A stretch of 64,000 bases of DNA, from positions 13,602,199 through 13,666,198 of the forward strand of contig NC_052621.1 in assembly GCF_016545825.1 (NCBI RefSeq), read 5' to 3'. Position 1 is the stretch's first letter, and each line of letters opens with the position of its first letter. The notes beneath the pieces were generated by a model. The model ran no database searches. It saw only the letters and a list, made by a program, of their open reading frames with translations, and was not told the origin of the DNA. Below, piece by piece: positions 17,253 through 29,312 of this stretch. The stretch comes from Eucalyptus grandis (taxonomy: Eukaryota > Streptophyta > Magnoliopsida > Myrtales > Myrtaceae). A program made the translations under genes and the position numbers.

Positions 17253-18040
17253 CCTGACTTTTCAAGTCAACAGGAAGGCACTGCTGGCGATAACAAGCTG
17301 CTATAGCTACATAATCATACACTTCTACATTCTACTTCACACAGACAAGAAATACAAATGACTTGTGTTGATATCCAAGTAATAAATCCTGATTGTCCGC
17401 TGACCTAATCAAATGCTCTTCATCTGTCATGATGGAATACAAATTCATGATTGCAGTACTCATGTGAGCGACCTAACAAGATGCATTCAATGCAAGAGTG
17501 ATCTCTCCTTCTGAAGCGAGTTCAAAACCACAACCTCTTGATGGTTAACATAATCTTCCAAAAATTGTTATATATTTATGTAAAAATCAGTGATTTCAAT
17601 TCACAAATTTTTGTCATGAATGCGATGCAATGTAATAAAATTTAGGAATTGCTTAATCATCCTAAATTTTTGTGAGTTATTTAAGTCGCTATCAATAATG
17701 AGCTCGACTAACCTTGGGCATGAATATGATTGGCAAAGCATATTCTTCTAAATTAGTGCCGTTGACCTAATTGACCAAAATATCTCCCGTCTCTTATCCG
17801 AAAAACAGCCATCCGATCCATTCATACCATGCTCAATTGTCAATTTGAAAATCGTCGAGTCACGACATATCACTCCATACCTCTGGTTAAGGATTTACTT
17901 ATCATTTGACTTGTCTCAGCCTTTCACGTAGTTGCGGCTGCAACGACAACTCAATCCTAGCTAGACATTTTTCTTGTCGGCAATGTTCAAAATTCTTTCC
18001 AGAGGGAATGATTGATCACAATTTCCTTCGTGAAGTCGCG
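17253..18040. other. PAP 3' flank of P2, no gene
   Basis: Contains the 3' UTR and flank shared with P3 (28001-28620) and with its tandem repeat (28727-29165), including the ggtactcatgtgagcgacctaac-like and cagccatccgatccat blocks. No coding potential recognised. Confidence 0.6.
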
Positions 18041-18080
18041 TTGATGAAGTTTATAGCAGCACGAGCGGCGTATTGCCTTT

Positions 18081-18240
18081 GTTCGACAACTTCAAGCTTT
18101 GAGCCCGACCCACTTTGTCCAAGTCATTCACTACGCTCTACGATCAGTGAAGCACTTGGCGAAATCCATGGTTCATGAGATGCAGACGGCGAATTGGAAC
18201 CTCGATGATCGAATAGATCTGAAAATACAGGGTTTGTCCA
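18081..18240 (+). pseudogene. Fragment resembling DUF641 (GIL1/IRKI-like) protein, unit A
   Basis: A frame running through 18081-18240 reads QLQALSPTHFVQVIHYAL, then RSVKHLAKSMVHEMQTANW and NLDDRID. This pattern of LSP..F.Q...... RS......... EM..A.W.LD resembles the conserved helical segment of plant DUF641 proteins (GRAVITROPIC IN THE LIGHT 1, IRK-interacting protein). Upstream it meets stops at once, and downstream it leaves the pattern. It is a short isolated scrap without start or domain ends. The assignment is from remembered family pattern, not an alignment. Confidence 0.42.
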
Positions 18241-18434
18241 TGGCTGGTTGTAACACTGCAATATACAGAGCGTCGTCCATGGCCTCTAAAGTAAATAAAG
18301 ACAAGGAAGAAAATAGTGAGAGAAGACAGAGTAACGAGAGAAAGGGTGTAACCGAGGATAGAGAAAAGATCTGAAAAGTGGGCCCGGATTCACCATGTGT
18401 CAATCTCTGGATGGTTCAATGCAAATCCTACTGT

Positions 18435-18441
<7 letters not shown>

Positions 18442-18470
<29 letters not shown>

Positions 18471-18671
18471 TTTTTTGTCAGTCCTACTTTGTTCCTACTC
18501 TACACTTACTCTTAGACTTTTGTCATGTCACTTGCAGGGCGTGGGAGTTGAAACCCACTCCTGAAACCTACGCGTCCTCACCCCATCTCTCCCTGAGAAG
18601 GTGGGGATTTGAACCCCTCACCTCCCCCTTCCATGTTGAAAGGGTAGCCACTGGGGCGAATCCCAGTGGTT
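18442..18671 (-). mobile_element. SINE-like insertion with 13-bp target duplication, unit A
   Basis: Flanked by perfect 13-bp repeats tactgtggtgtgt (18429-18441 and 18672-18684). On the minus strand it starts ACCACTGGGATTCGCCCCAG, contains a tRNA-like box B GGTTCAAATCC (near 18608-18618) and ends with poly(A) followed by (CA)n. About 230 bp, no coding. Variable long duplication, A-rich tail and a box-B motif are hallmarks of a tRNA-derived SINE. Box A is not clear. Unit B copy: 51669-51873, with a pure T20 tail. Confidence 0.65.
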
Positions 18672-18684
18672 TACTGTGGTGTGT

Positions 18685-21167
18685 TTAAGGGCATACAATA
18701 TGATGGTTTTGATGCCAGTACTCTCCAGGCCATGGAGATTATGAAGGCAAGAAGCTCAAAGCTCTCTGCAGAGGGGACAGGTTACTAAAATTACTTCGAG
18801 GCCTTTTATTGAAGACAAAAGCAACTATCCTCTTGACAAGGATGAAGAATATACAAGAAGCAATCAATTGAAGTTGTGGTTTTTCCACCATTCTCTTACT
18901 CCTATCGCGACCTTCTCAGAGGTGAACTAGGAAATCTAGATTACTAAATAGGAACGAATGTTGCTCTCATGAGACAATCGCTCGTGTTTAACATTAGCTT
19001 CCCAAAATCTACTAATTGCAACTTGATAATCAATCCAATATGCATTTAAACTCAGTTCTTAGAGCCGCTACTAATTGTTTAATGAAGTTCTATATGAACT
19101 CTATGCAATAGGGGTGTCACATGTAATGCGGCTATTGATTACTCAACATGATATAATTTTTCTAAAGCATTAACTTTAAATCACGACTCACTAAATGATG
19201 TGCAATGTATGACATGCATGTTATGAATTCTGTATGCAATCCTTGTGTAGATCTAATGATATTTTATTTATTTATTTGATTCTTACTTAACGAAAGCTAT
19301 GAATTATTCTAAATCTATATGAGCTCTAAAATTAACGTGCATTGTCCTAAACATGAAAATTCTAAAATTAAGATTGCGTTCTAAACCCTAAACATGACAT
19401 GTTTTATATGCGGGAGGGTCATTAATCTCCGCATGGCATCAGAACATACATCTTAAATCAACGTTATTACTAGAATTCAAGGACATATTATCTCAATGCA
19501 CACCAGATATATTTAGGTTAACCATGCCCATATATTATAGATCACGGTCCATGCAATGAGGCGATACTAAGGACCCGACCTTTAGGCCCAAAGTTCCGGC
19601 ACCCTAATATGCCTCGACTAATGCAAGATAAGCGTAAGAGGTACTTAAAACAACCGAAGGCTTAACTTTTGAATAACATGCGTCGAGAACTATATATCAA
19701 AATTGCACCCACCGCAGCTTACCTCGAATTAGGATTTGCCAAAGTTAATCGCCAAGATTGGAGGCAACGTAAGAGATTCCAGCGAGGACAAGAGTCGGCC
19801 AAGGAGGGGGCGGGATGCTCGACGCTGGGGATTGGCGTGGAGGAAATCAACAAGCGGGACAGTAACGAGCAGCAACTATGGTGGCTCGCCAGGACGGTAT
19901 GGGTGTCGAGGGAACTGGGTGCTTGTCTAATGCAGCACTCGTCGAGCTTACCACTGCTTGAGGGGCAACTTAGGTCGCTCTAAAATACCGGGCGTGGCTG
20001 GGAGGCCCGTTGGGGCTGTGGTTAGTGGTCGCCGTGAGCGCTGACAGCATAGGCACGACTGTAGTCATGTCTTTCGATGGAGGCGGCTCGAGGCTCGCCG
20101 GGATTGGCCTGGTGCCGCAAATGTCGTCAACGATCGCTCGCTGGGACTGGGCTGCTTCGCTGGGGACCAGAGGCGCCAAGGCTTGCTCAAGAACCCGCTG
20201 GACCTCCTGGACGTTCGATGTGAACTTTCCGTCTTGGTTTTTGTCCTTCAATATCCCCCTTCTATGGCTGCATCAACTGAGACTATGTCCTTGCAAGTTG
20301 GAAACAAAAATTATTTCTTTCCCTTTTCTGGTGTTTGACCGAAGAATGATTGCCACCAATCTTTCTTGAAACTTGAATTGACCGTAAACTTTTAGTTTCC
20401 GATCATCTCTATATCTCACCAGCCCATTCACGATTCTTTCCTCTATATTCTCTCCGTTCAAATATATTTTTTTGAACCATATTTGTTTCATTATCGACTG
20501 CAATCAAATCTTCAGCCCTTATCCGGACTCATTGCTTGTCCTATTTTGTCCATCGCTTGAGTTTAATGATCCTCAGTCAATCATTATCCTGTGCCCATCT
20601 CAATTCCCACACTTAACATTATCACCACCGAATCATTTGTAAAATAGTATGCTCTTTATGACAAAATGTAAACAATGTGAATGCACAATATTAATTCGAT
20701 CCCTAATTTTTTATGCAGTGTATGATTTAGTGAGTATAAATTCAGGTGTCAACAATCCCTCAATTAACTTCCACAACACCTAATATTCCTAAGAGCATCT
20801 AAAGGAAATGTTCATTTCTTTAATATCTAGACAAAATGCATTTATTGTATGCTCGTGCATTCATATCAACCCTCGTCAAATTACTTGACTTTGATGCCTT
20901 CCTATGGTTCTTTCGACGTGCAAAGTGCCAAAGTGGAAGAAACTGCATAGGCTGATCCATTCGAAATGACATTAACCATGAACACAAAATCATCAATAGG
21001 TACCTGGCTACTAGAAGTCTAGAAGAAGCTGATTTAGTCGGTATTGGATAGAAATAACAGATCTAAGGTTTGGACTAAACTTTTGGAATTAATAAAACTC
21101 ACTCCTAATTAATACATTATCGGACAAGTGATAAACTATCAGCAAGAAATAAACATGGTATCCTCTT
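18685..21167. other. Spacer upstream of P3, unit A; no gene recognised
   Basis: AT-rich spacer except for a GC-rich island at about 19780-20240. Frames in the island (for example minus 20251-19970, KDKNQDGKFTSNVQEVQRVL) are kept open in both units, but resemble no family I know. From about 20560 on it matches the upstream flank of P2 (13620-15030), so it is the duplicated distal PAP promoter. Confidence 0.55.
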
Positions 21168-22075
21168 AGGCTATTTAGTAGTTAAGATAAAATTCAGAAT
21201 ATGATAAAATTTATCATATCCCGCGTTTGATGTCTGCTCAAGACAGACATCCATAGTAGGAAATTTATTTTCCACGAATGACAATTTTCTTAAATTAACA
21301 AAATTAAAATTATATTTTAATATAAATAATATTTGAATCCTAATATAAGAAATTCAAAATAACAAAATTGTTAACAAATTTTAATATACCTTGACCTCAC
21401 TTTGTCGACCTCGCCGGCCGTCGCCTCTAGCTGGTCGCCGAGGTCCAAATGACCGGCTGGACGAAGAAGAGGAGAAGAAAAAAAGAAAAAGAAAAATATA
21501 AAAAATATAAAAATATATTAAAATATTATTAGAAATTGTCAACGTCGGTGCTTGATCAAACCACATCAGCCGAGCGGCGTCCGGTTAGTAAAATCCGACC
21601 AAAATTGGCTGGAAATGACTGAATTGGCACAATGTAAAAATGTTTAGAACTAAATTGGCACAAAAGCAAAAGGTTTATGACTTTTTTTAGCACTTTTCCC
21701 CATATTTTAGTATATTAGGTATCTTAGTATAGTTTACTATCTAATAAAATTTTATCATAGAATGATTGAAGGGGCAAAAAGAATTTAAAAAGAAATTAAT
21801 TTAAAAAAGTGGAAAATAAAACAAAAATTAAATAGAAATAAAGTAGATAACAGCATCATGGGAGATTTTTATCATCTTTATTTGTAAAAATTTTGTTCAT
21901 TTATATTAATATTTCGTTTATATAAAACAATATACACAAAATGATGTAAATAAATCTAACTTTTTTACTGCAATCACGAAATAATGAATATGATATAACA
22001 AAATTCGTAAATTTAAAATTTTATTCTATTTAGCCCTATTTTGGTCATAAATTTATATGACCAAACGCAACCTTA
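21168..22075. mobile_element. Composite TE insertion in the P3 promoter, unit A
   Basis: Relative to the P2 flank (empty near 15017), P3 has about 900 bp extra between cctctt and attgttttctattc. The insert begins ggctatttagtagttaag and ends ccaaacgcaaccttaattg. Nested in it, 21390-21701 is a half-copy (GC-rich core plus right TIR) of the MULE-like family at 13729. The host element has no recognised coding sequence. Present in unit B at about 54355-55272. Confidence 0.55.
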
Positions 22076-22114
22076 ATTGTTTTCTATTCTTTAAGATATA
22101 TAATATCCTCCTCG

Positions 22115-22124
22115 CCATAAAAAG
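22115..22124 (+). promoter_or_regulatory. TATA-like box of PAP P3, unit A
   Basis: ccataaaaag, 161 bp upstream of the ATG at 22285 and upstream of a CT-rich leader. P2 has ctataaaaag in the same place, a closer match to TATA. Conserved in unit B at 55312-55321. Confidence 0.45.
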
Positions 22125-22284
22125 CATACATCTCTGATTTACTTCCATAGGTGTTGGATCCTAAACATTCAACAACCCCCCTCTCTCTCTCTCTCTCTCT
22201 CCCACCAAACCATACCTCTCTTTCTTGTAATTATACGACGAAGGCCTTTGTCTTCATCCATCCAAGGCATTTTGCTTCTTCATT

Positions 22285-25200
22285 ATGGAACTCCACATTC
22301 CAACACAAATCGCGATCGTTTCCATTCCCATCATCCTTTTCACGTGCATTTCTTCTTCTTCTTCTTCTTTGTCGTCGTCGTTGTCACCATCAAACTTGCA
22401 CCCTTTGGTGGTCGACTCCGTGCTTGCGCATCTCAACTGCACCGCCATTTCTGAGTTCCGGTTGCTGAATAGAAGGCGAATTCTCGAGTGTAGCGATGGG
22501 AACCCTTATCTCAAAATTAATGTCAGTGGCAACGCCACCATGGGAGATGAAGAGTACCTTACAGTTAATGTAACCGGGGTCCTGGTTCCAGCGGACAACG
22601 ACTGGATTGCCATGATTTCTCCATCGGACGCTGAGTAAGTCATCCTCATGTCTAATTCGTTCGTCCTTGAAACGTATTGGTACACATGAGCAGGTTACTC
22701 ATTCAAGTTCCTTCATCTTCTTGTGATTTCTTTTGGGCTGCGGCGTCTCGTATTGTCCACTGAACAAGATTATGTATGTACAGACTAGTGATCTCATCGA
22801 TCGTCCTCTTCTATGCCATTATCCTGTCAAGGTGATTTTATCTACCATTGAATCGTGCCTTGTTGATGGCTTATCTATCTTCTTCTTGATGAGTAATAGA
22901 AACGTAAAATAGTGAGGGGCTTTAGAGAAAATAGTGGAACCCACATGGGCCGAACTGAAAGGCACTTGAAAAAGAAATCACATGGCGTGTTGCCGAACAC
23001 CTTTTGCCAAGACCTGGTTAAGTCCTCATATGATCGACCAACAAAGTGACGCCATGGAGTACATAGTGTTCACGTAACGACGTCATATTTCATTTGGTTA
23101 GGCACATATCGAGTTACAAAAAAAAAAAAAAAAAAAAACCAATATACTTGATAGATTATATGATTATGTTGTGGTGGTAGATGAAATCGATTAAAATGCG
23201 AAAAGTATGTGAAATTGATATTATTTTTCAAAATATTCAACAAACATTTCGTTTTCTCTAAGTGCCACCAACTTAATTTAATGAATACACATACATACAT
23301 CATTCATGTATGTATGTATGTATGTATGTATGTATGAATGTTGAAATACTTTAGCAAAGCGGGAAAGCAACAGAACACAAACCTTCGTCGACAGTCAGAC
23401 ACAGCCCATATTGCTGCTCCCCTAGAGGCGCCGGGGTCAACACAACCTCAAACATTAAAGATTGTCGCTGCTTTTAAGGTTTAAAATACTCCTCGCCAAG
23501 TCTTCATTCTCTCGGAAGACGAGGAGAAAATAGGAGTCAGTTTTATTTTTAATCTATTTTTATTTTTGTTAAAGCGTCTCTTTTTGGGTTCAAAAGAGAA
23601 TCAAAAGAGTCCTTCATTTCTTTACCAAAAAAAAAAAAAATGAGTCCTTCATTCTATAATCTGCTAAAGATTCAATCAATAAGGTCAGATTTGGCTCTGG
23701 TTCACATTTTTGGCGAGGCTCTTTATTGAATTCTTTTATGATTGTATTTTTGATTCAACAAATAAGTAATTGACTTATTGAACCGTCCTTTAAAAATTAC
23801 GTAACTTTTTTTCCAGAATTTATGTATTTTTCCGTTGACCATGAAAATACTGAGCTTTGTTGAATGCAGGAAAATAACGAAGATACTTCTCGGAGTTGGA
23901 TTTTTATTAGTCAAATGGAGACATTCCATATGTAACTCTAATTTTAGTAGTGCTAGATATTAAGAAAGGTTTACAATTTTCTTTTTTTGTATTTTTGAAA
24001 CATATAAAATGCTGTGTGTAACTCTGTTATTTGGAAGGAAAAAAAAAAACTCTGTTATTTGGAATATTTAAGCAACTCCTTTTTATAAAAATGCTTTAAA
24101 ATTTCATTTATCACAACCCGTGGTATTATACCTGTATTTTTTCTTTTCTTTTTGGCAATGTGCCAAATTCCGTAAATTTTCTAGCATACCTACCATTACT
24201 TGTCTAATTAGTTTGAGACTAGGAGAACCTTTTCCACTTCAACCTTTTGGTGTACGCTTATGTGCATCATTTTCAGGCACAATACTTGAGCAGGGATCCG
24301 GACTATCTGAGCTGCAAGAAGAAGGAGTGCAAGGAATACAAAGACGGTCAATGCGTGTTGACCACATGTGGCAGCACCTTGACGTTTCACGTTTGAACAT
24401 CAGAACCGACATCGAGTTTGTGCTGTTCGCCGGAGGATTCACCATACCATGCGTGTTGAAGAGATCGAACTCTTTGACCTTTGCTAACCCGAACCAACCG
24501 CTCTATGGCCATCTCTCCAGCATTGACTCGACCGGGACCTCGGTAAGCACTCAATTAGCTACCAACTGGTGTGCAGAGCTCGCATGGGTCGTGTTGCCAA
24601 CATTTGGCTTTATGGATGTAATGAAAAATGTCAATTATATCATTAGCCAATGAAGTCAGTGGTACCATGCCTGCACAACACATTGCGCCGAGTGTGGAAT
24701 AACTCTTTGCATAAAACACTTGAAAGCAATGCAGATTGCAAATGCTAATTGTACATGCTTTAATCTGCAGATGAGGATTACATGGGTTAGCGGAGGCAAG
24801 GAACCCCAAAAGGTACAATATGGAGATGGGAAATCACAAACTTCCGAAGTTAGTTCATTCTCACGAGATGATATGTGCAGTGAGTTAACCTCAAACCCTT
24901 CCTTGAAAATTCTGTAAATGCACTAGGACTTACTTTGTCGCACGCAAAACAATTTAAATGCCCCATAAAGACTCATCCTTGACTGAAATTAGTTTTGTTG
25001 GTCTGTTTTTCGACAGGTAAAGTGGTGCCCAGTCCTGCCAAAGATTTTGGTTGGCATGACCCTGGTTACATTCATTCAGCCGTGATGACGGGACTGCAAC
25101 CTTCTAACTCTTATTCTTACAAATACGGAAGGTAGAATCTTTGACTGAAGCATGTTGTTTATGAGACCAATCGGTTTCAGATTGGCTAGAGGTATTCTTG

Positions 25201-28000
25201 CTGAGCATAGTGCAATATCTCTGGCATGTCTACTTGATGCAGGGTCATCTATCTGCAGTGAATGTGAATGAATTGATGTGCACTTGTTCCTTACAATCAT
25301 TTTCTATGAATTCACAGCATTAGGTAGATGATGGAGCACCGGCAAATACTTCCATATGCCTTAGTCCAGAAAGATGTATTGTAGCTGCATGTCTGATTGA
25401 GAGAGGATTGGGTATACGGCTTTCAATTAAAAGGAGAATCTTGTTATCATGACATTGGACTTATATATTGCATGACACTGCAGTTGTGGCAACTGGAAGT
25501 AGATGGAATAATCCATCTTTTTTGGGCATCACTTAGTTGATTGGAAATCGAATTGATCAATAAATTTATACCATTTGCTGGCACATTCGAGTTGTTTTGA
25601 TCATGCTTTACGATATCCAGTGATTCAGTTGGTTGGAGCAACAAAGTTCAGTTCAGGACACCGCCTGCAGGAGGATCAAATGAACTCAAATTTCTTGCAT
25701 ATGGAGATATGGGAAAAGCCCCTCTGGATGATACAGTCGAGCACTACATTCAGGTAAACATGCATTCCATAGAATGAAAAGTCGCATTTCTAAAGGCAAC
25801 ATTGAAATGATGCTATCCAAGCTGGGTATACTCTAAGAGGAAGGTGTATCCTTCAAATTTTTGAGAAATGCTAATGGAAGGGACAAAACATGGCACGATT
25901 TGAGTGGAGTATCCTCTTGAAAACCTGCTATTCAAGAAATATTATTAGCACGACACATTCATCTGAATTAACTGAAGTGGCGCAGACTAAGCTGCTTGTG
26001 AGAATTCAAACTTCTGATCATGAAGGTCTCCTAACATGCGACTTTGTATGTTTCTATAGCCAGGATCAGTCTCGGTGGCTAAGGCAGTGTTGGATGATGT
26101 AGACTCTGGCAATGTCGATGCCATCTTCCATATTGGAGACATAAGCTACGCCACCGGCTTCTTAGTGGAGTGGGATTTCTTCCTCCACCACATCAGCCCT
26201 TTCGCTTCCCGAGTTTCCTATATGACTGCAATTGGGAACCACGAAAGGTAACTATCTCGGGTCAATATGAGTCTCTTCCTGTGCATAATAGAAGGCTCAG
26301 TAAACAGCTAAACGAACATTACTCAGCAGCATGAATTGAAGATTTTCTAATTTTCTTTTACATGAAGAGATTATGTGGACTCGGGTGCCAGATATATAAC
26401 TCCAGACTCCGGTGGGGAATGTGGCATTCCTTACGAGACATACTTCCCAATGCCAACCCCAGCGAAGGACAAGCCATGATATTCCATTGAACAAGCCAGT
26501 GTTCACTTTACTGTGATTTCAACTGAACATGACTGGTCCGAGAATTCAGAGCAGGTACGTTCGATCGAGCTGAACCCTTTTGGGATCATATCTGCATCTC
26601 GATAAGCTGTCCATTTATGTCATGGGAATGTCATGTTGTCAGTATCAATGGATGAAAGGGGACATGGCTTCAGTCGACCGATCTAAAACTCCATGGTTAG
26701 TTTTCATGGGGTAAGTACATTTGCTTCTAAGTGATCGTGAGTATTACTACTTGAATGTGCAGACTCTCAGACTAAAAACTCTCAAGACAACAGATATCAA
26801 GTGTAACAGTTGCTTCTTGCAGGCACAGGCCCATGTACACTTCTGGTCACGGATTAGGTGCTGATCCAATTTTTCTTGATGCTGTAGAGCCATTGCTGTT
26901 GGACAACAAGGCAACCTTCCATTTCTTAATTTGGTTTTCATGTTAAACAATTCTTTGACCTGTGAAAGTGCAATCATCAACCATTTGATATCACAGGCTG
27001 ATCTAGTTCTCTTCGGCCACATGTCATAACTATGAAAGAACCTGCTCGGTTTTCCAAAATGAGTGTAGAGCTATGCCAAAGAAAGATCAGAGCGGGGTTG
27101 ATATTTATGATCAGAGCAATTATAGCGCACCCGTGCAAGTGGTTATTGGTATGGCCGGGTTCAGGCTGGGTGGATTCACAGATAAGGTTAGAGTCTGTCC
27201 TCCCTCACACCAGTTGTAGATAGGAAAATAAAATTGGCCTTTTGTCTATATCTGGACAATTTTTTGGCATCTTCCGGAAATCTACTCTTTTATCGCGTTT
27301 CCATTTCTTGCATCTACATTGGTTGAATGCTGCTTAGCTAAACAATGCCATCGTGACAAGAGCTTTCTAATTTGGGGGCCATGAAATATCAAAATTCCAG
27401 AGTTTCTTTCACTTGCTCTTAAGAAATAACTTTCTTTGCTCGTTCTGCTGCTCATATCATTCAGCTCGAATCTATTCGATTACACAGGGATTATCCCTTT
27501 TGTTGCTCCCATGAATAAGACCTGTACAAGTGAAGCCCCATTGATTTTTCTTTTGCAGCCGAGTGACTGGAGTTTGATAAGGATTTCTAAATTCGGCTAT
27601 TTAAGAGGACATGCGACTCCAAAAGAGTTACAACTAGAGGTCAGCAGTAACCCGCTTTTGAATGTTGCATACTGCATAGCACTCTTGAGTTCTCGGTCGC
27701 CCTTCCCTTGATCATCGTTCCTTTTCGCTTTGTCACTGCTGATTCTATCTTTTATGATGGATGAGTCCATTGATTGATAACCTGTATTGGTCTGTTGTGG
27801 TGCTGTGCAAATCAGAAACCACGTATACAGTTTTCGATTTCCTGCACTGCAAGTAGAGTTTGGAACATTGAGCGGCTACATGTTACTGCATTCATGGTGA
27901 TCATGTGTACGTGCTCGTTTAACTTCGATGTACGTGTTGCCTGCAGTATGTGAATGCCGACACAAGGAAGGTGGAAGACATCTTCCGCATCACCCGATAA
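22285..28000 (+). pseudogene. Purple acid phosphatase P3, unit A (13 exons, disabled)
   Basis: Encodes a plant PAP of the large (about 638 residue) PAP1/PAP24/PAP27 type, a secreted metallophosphoesterase. Exons: 22285-22634, 22744-22831, 24277-24542, 24771-24879, 25017-25131, 25621-25753, 26060-26247, 26368-26554, 26643-26710, 26823-26910, 26997-27186, 27559-27639, 27947-28000. Visible are a signal peptide, a beta-sandwich N-part (LKINVSGNA, DDWIAMISPSD-like), GDMG in exon 6, GDISYATGF and GNHER in exon 7, HRPMY in exon 10 and the GHxH region in exon 11. Intron 10 uses a GC donor. Lesions: exon 2 acceptor AG is GG (22742-22743), 1-bp loss giving TGA at 24394, Trp codon before YSIEQ is TGA (26477-26479), and a 1-bp insertion at the GHxH motif (about 27024). 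Four independent hits mean it is a true pseudogene. Confidence 0.9.
26911..26996 (+). other. GC-AG intron 10 of PAP P3
   Basis: Exon 10 ends DNK at AAG and the intron begins gcaacc, ending tcacag before GCTGATCTAGTTC. The join gives DNKADLVLFGH, matching the expected family text, and no usable GT lies near. The GC donor is shared by P2 (about 16243) and P2 of unit B (about 42324). Confidence 0.7.
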
Positions 28001-28180
28001 CCCGACTTTTCAAGTGAGCAGGAAGGTGCTGCAGAGGCGACAATGGTGGTACACTTCTACATTGTACTATACAGAGACAAAACATACAGATAAATTGTGC
28101 TTGTACACAAGTAATAAATCTTGATTGTCTGCGCGGCCTAATCGAGTGCTCTTGAGCTGTGATGAAGGAATCCAAATTCA

Positions 28181-29312
28181 TGATTTCGGTACTCATGCGA
28201 GCAACCTAACGACATGTGTCCAATGGAGAAGTGATCTCTCCTTCCGAGTGAGTTCAGAATCATGACCTCTTAATAGTTACTATAATCTTTCGAAAAGATT
28301 GTTAAATAATTGAGCAAAAATAAGTGATATAGACTCATGAATTTTCAGAATTTTCCGTCATGTATGTAAAGCAATGTAATACAATTCGGAAATTGGTTAG
28401 TAATCTTAAAAACTTTTGAACTATTCAAGTCATTATCACATAGAGTAATGGCAGTCGACTGACCTTGTTTACGAATATGATGATCAGCAAAGCCTAATCT
28501 TCTAAATTAATGTCGTTGACCTAATTGACAAAAAATGTCTACTCCCCTCTCATCCGAAATGCAGCCATCCGATCCATACCAACCATGCTCAACCGTCGAT
28601 TTGAAAATCATATATCAGGATTATCTCTAGGAGGCCGTAGTGAAGTCTATTTTGATACGCATTACTGTCAATATCGAACTCGATCAGACCAAGCCTTTGC
28701 TAGTCAGGACCTCTTTCCATTTCACGATTTTGGTACTCATTTGAGCAACCTAACGACATGTGTCCAATGGAGAAGTGATCTCTCATTTTGAGTGAGTTCA
28801 GAATCACGAACTCTTAATAGTTAGCATAATCTTTTGAAAAGATTGCTAAGTAATTGTGCAAAAGTATGTGATATAGACTCATGAATTTTGAGAATTTTCC
28901 ATCATGAATGTGATGCAATGTAATAGAATTCGGAAATTGCTTAGTAATCTTAAAAAATTTTGATTTATTCAAGTCGCTATCACATGAAAAGTAATGGCAG
29001 TCGACCAACCTTGGTCATGAATATGATGATCAGCAGAGCCTAATCTTCTAAATTAATGTCGTTGACCTAATTGACCAAAAATGCCTGCCTCTCTCTCATC
29101 CGAAATGCAGCCGTCCGATCCATACCTACCACGCTCAACCGTTGATTTGAAAATCCTGTATCAGGACATGACTAGATTTGGAATGAAAGGTTATCATCGT
29201 TAGAAGGAGACCGTTGTGAAATAAGTTTTGATGCGCATTACTGTTGATATCGAGCTAGATTGAATGAAGCCTTCGTTAGTTAGGACCTCTTTCCGTTTCT
29301 TCGCAAATTATG
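28181..29312 (+). repeat. Tandem duplication of the PAP 3' flank (about 545 bp unit)
   Basis: 28181-28726 and 28727-29312 share the sequence from ggtactcat...gagcaacctaacgacatg through the cagcc.tccgatccatacc block to the aggacctctttcc end, with scattered substitutions. A more distant third copy follows P2 (17440-17880). Non-coding. Confidence 0.75.

Noticed and set aside
18428..18480. (TG)n plus T-run considered as a simple microsatellite only
   Set aside because: The 13-bp flanking repeats and box-B motif make a SINE tail a better explanation.
19669..19983. Plus-strand frame of 104 residues, identical in both units but one residue
   Set aside because: Near-identity of the whole spacer explains the conservation; composition is Arg/Gln/Glu-rich with no family pattern. 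Reported only as part of the GC-rich island.
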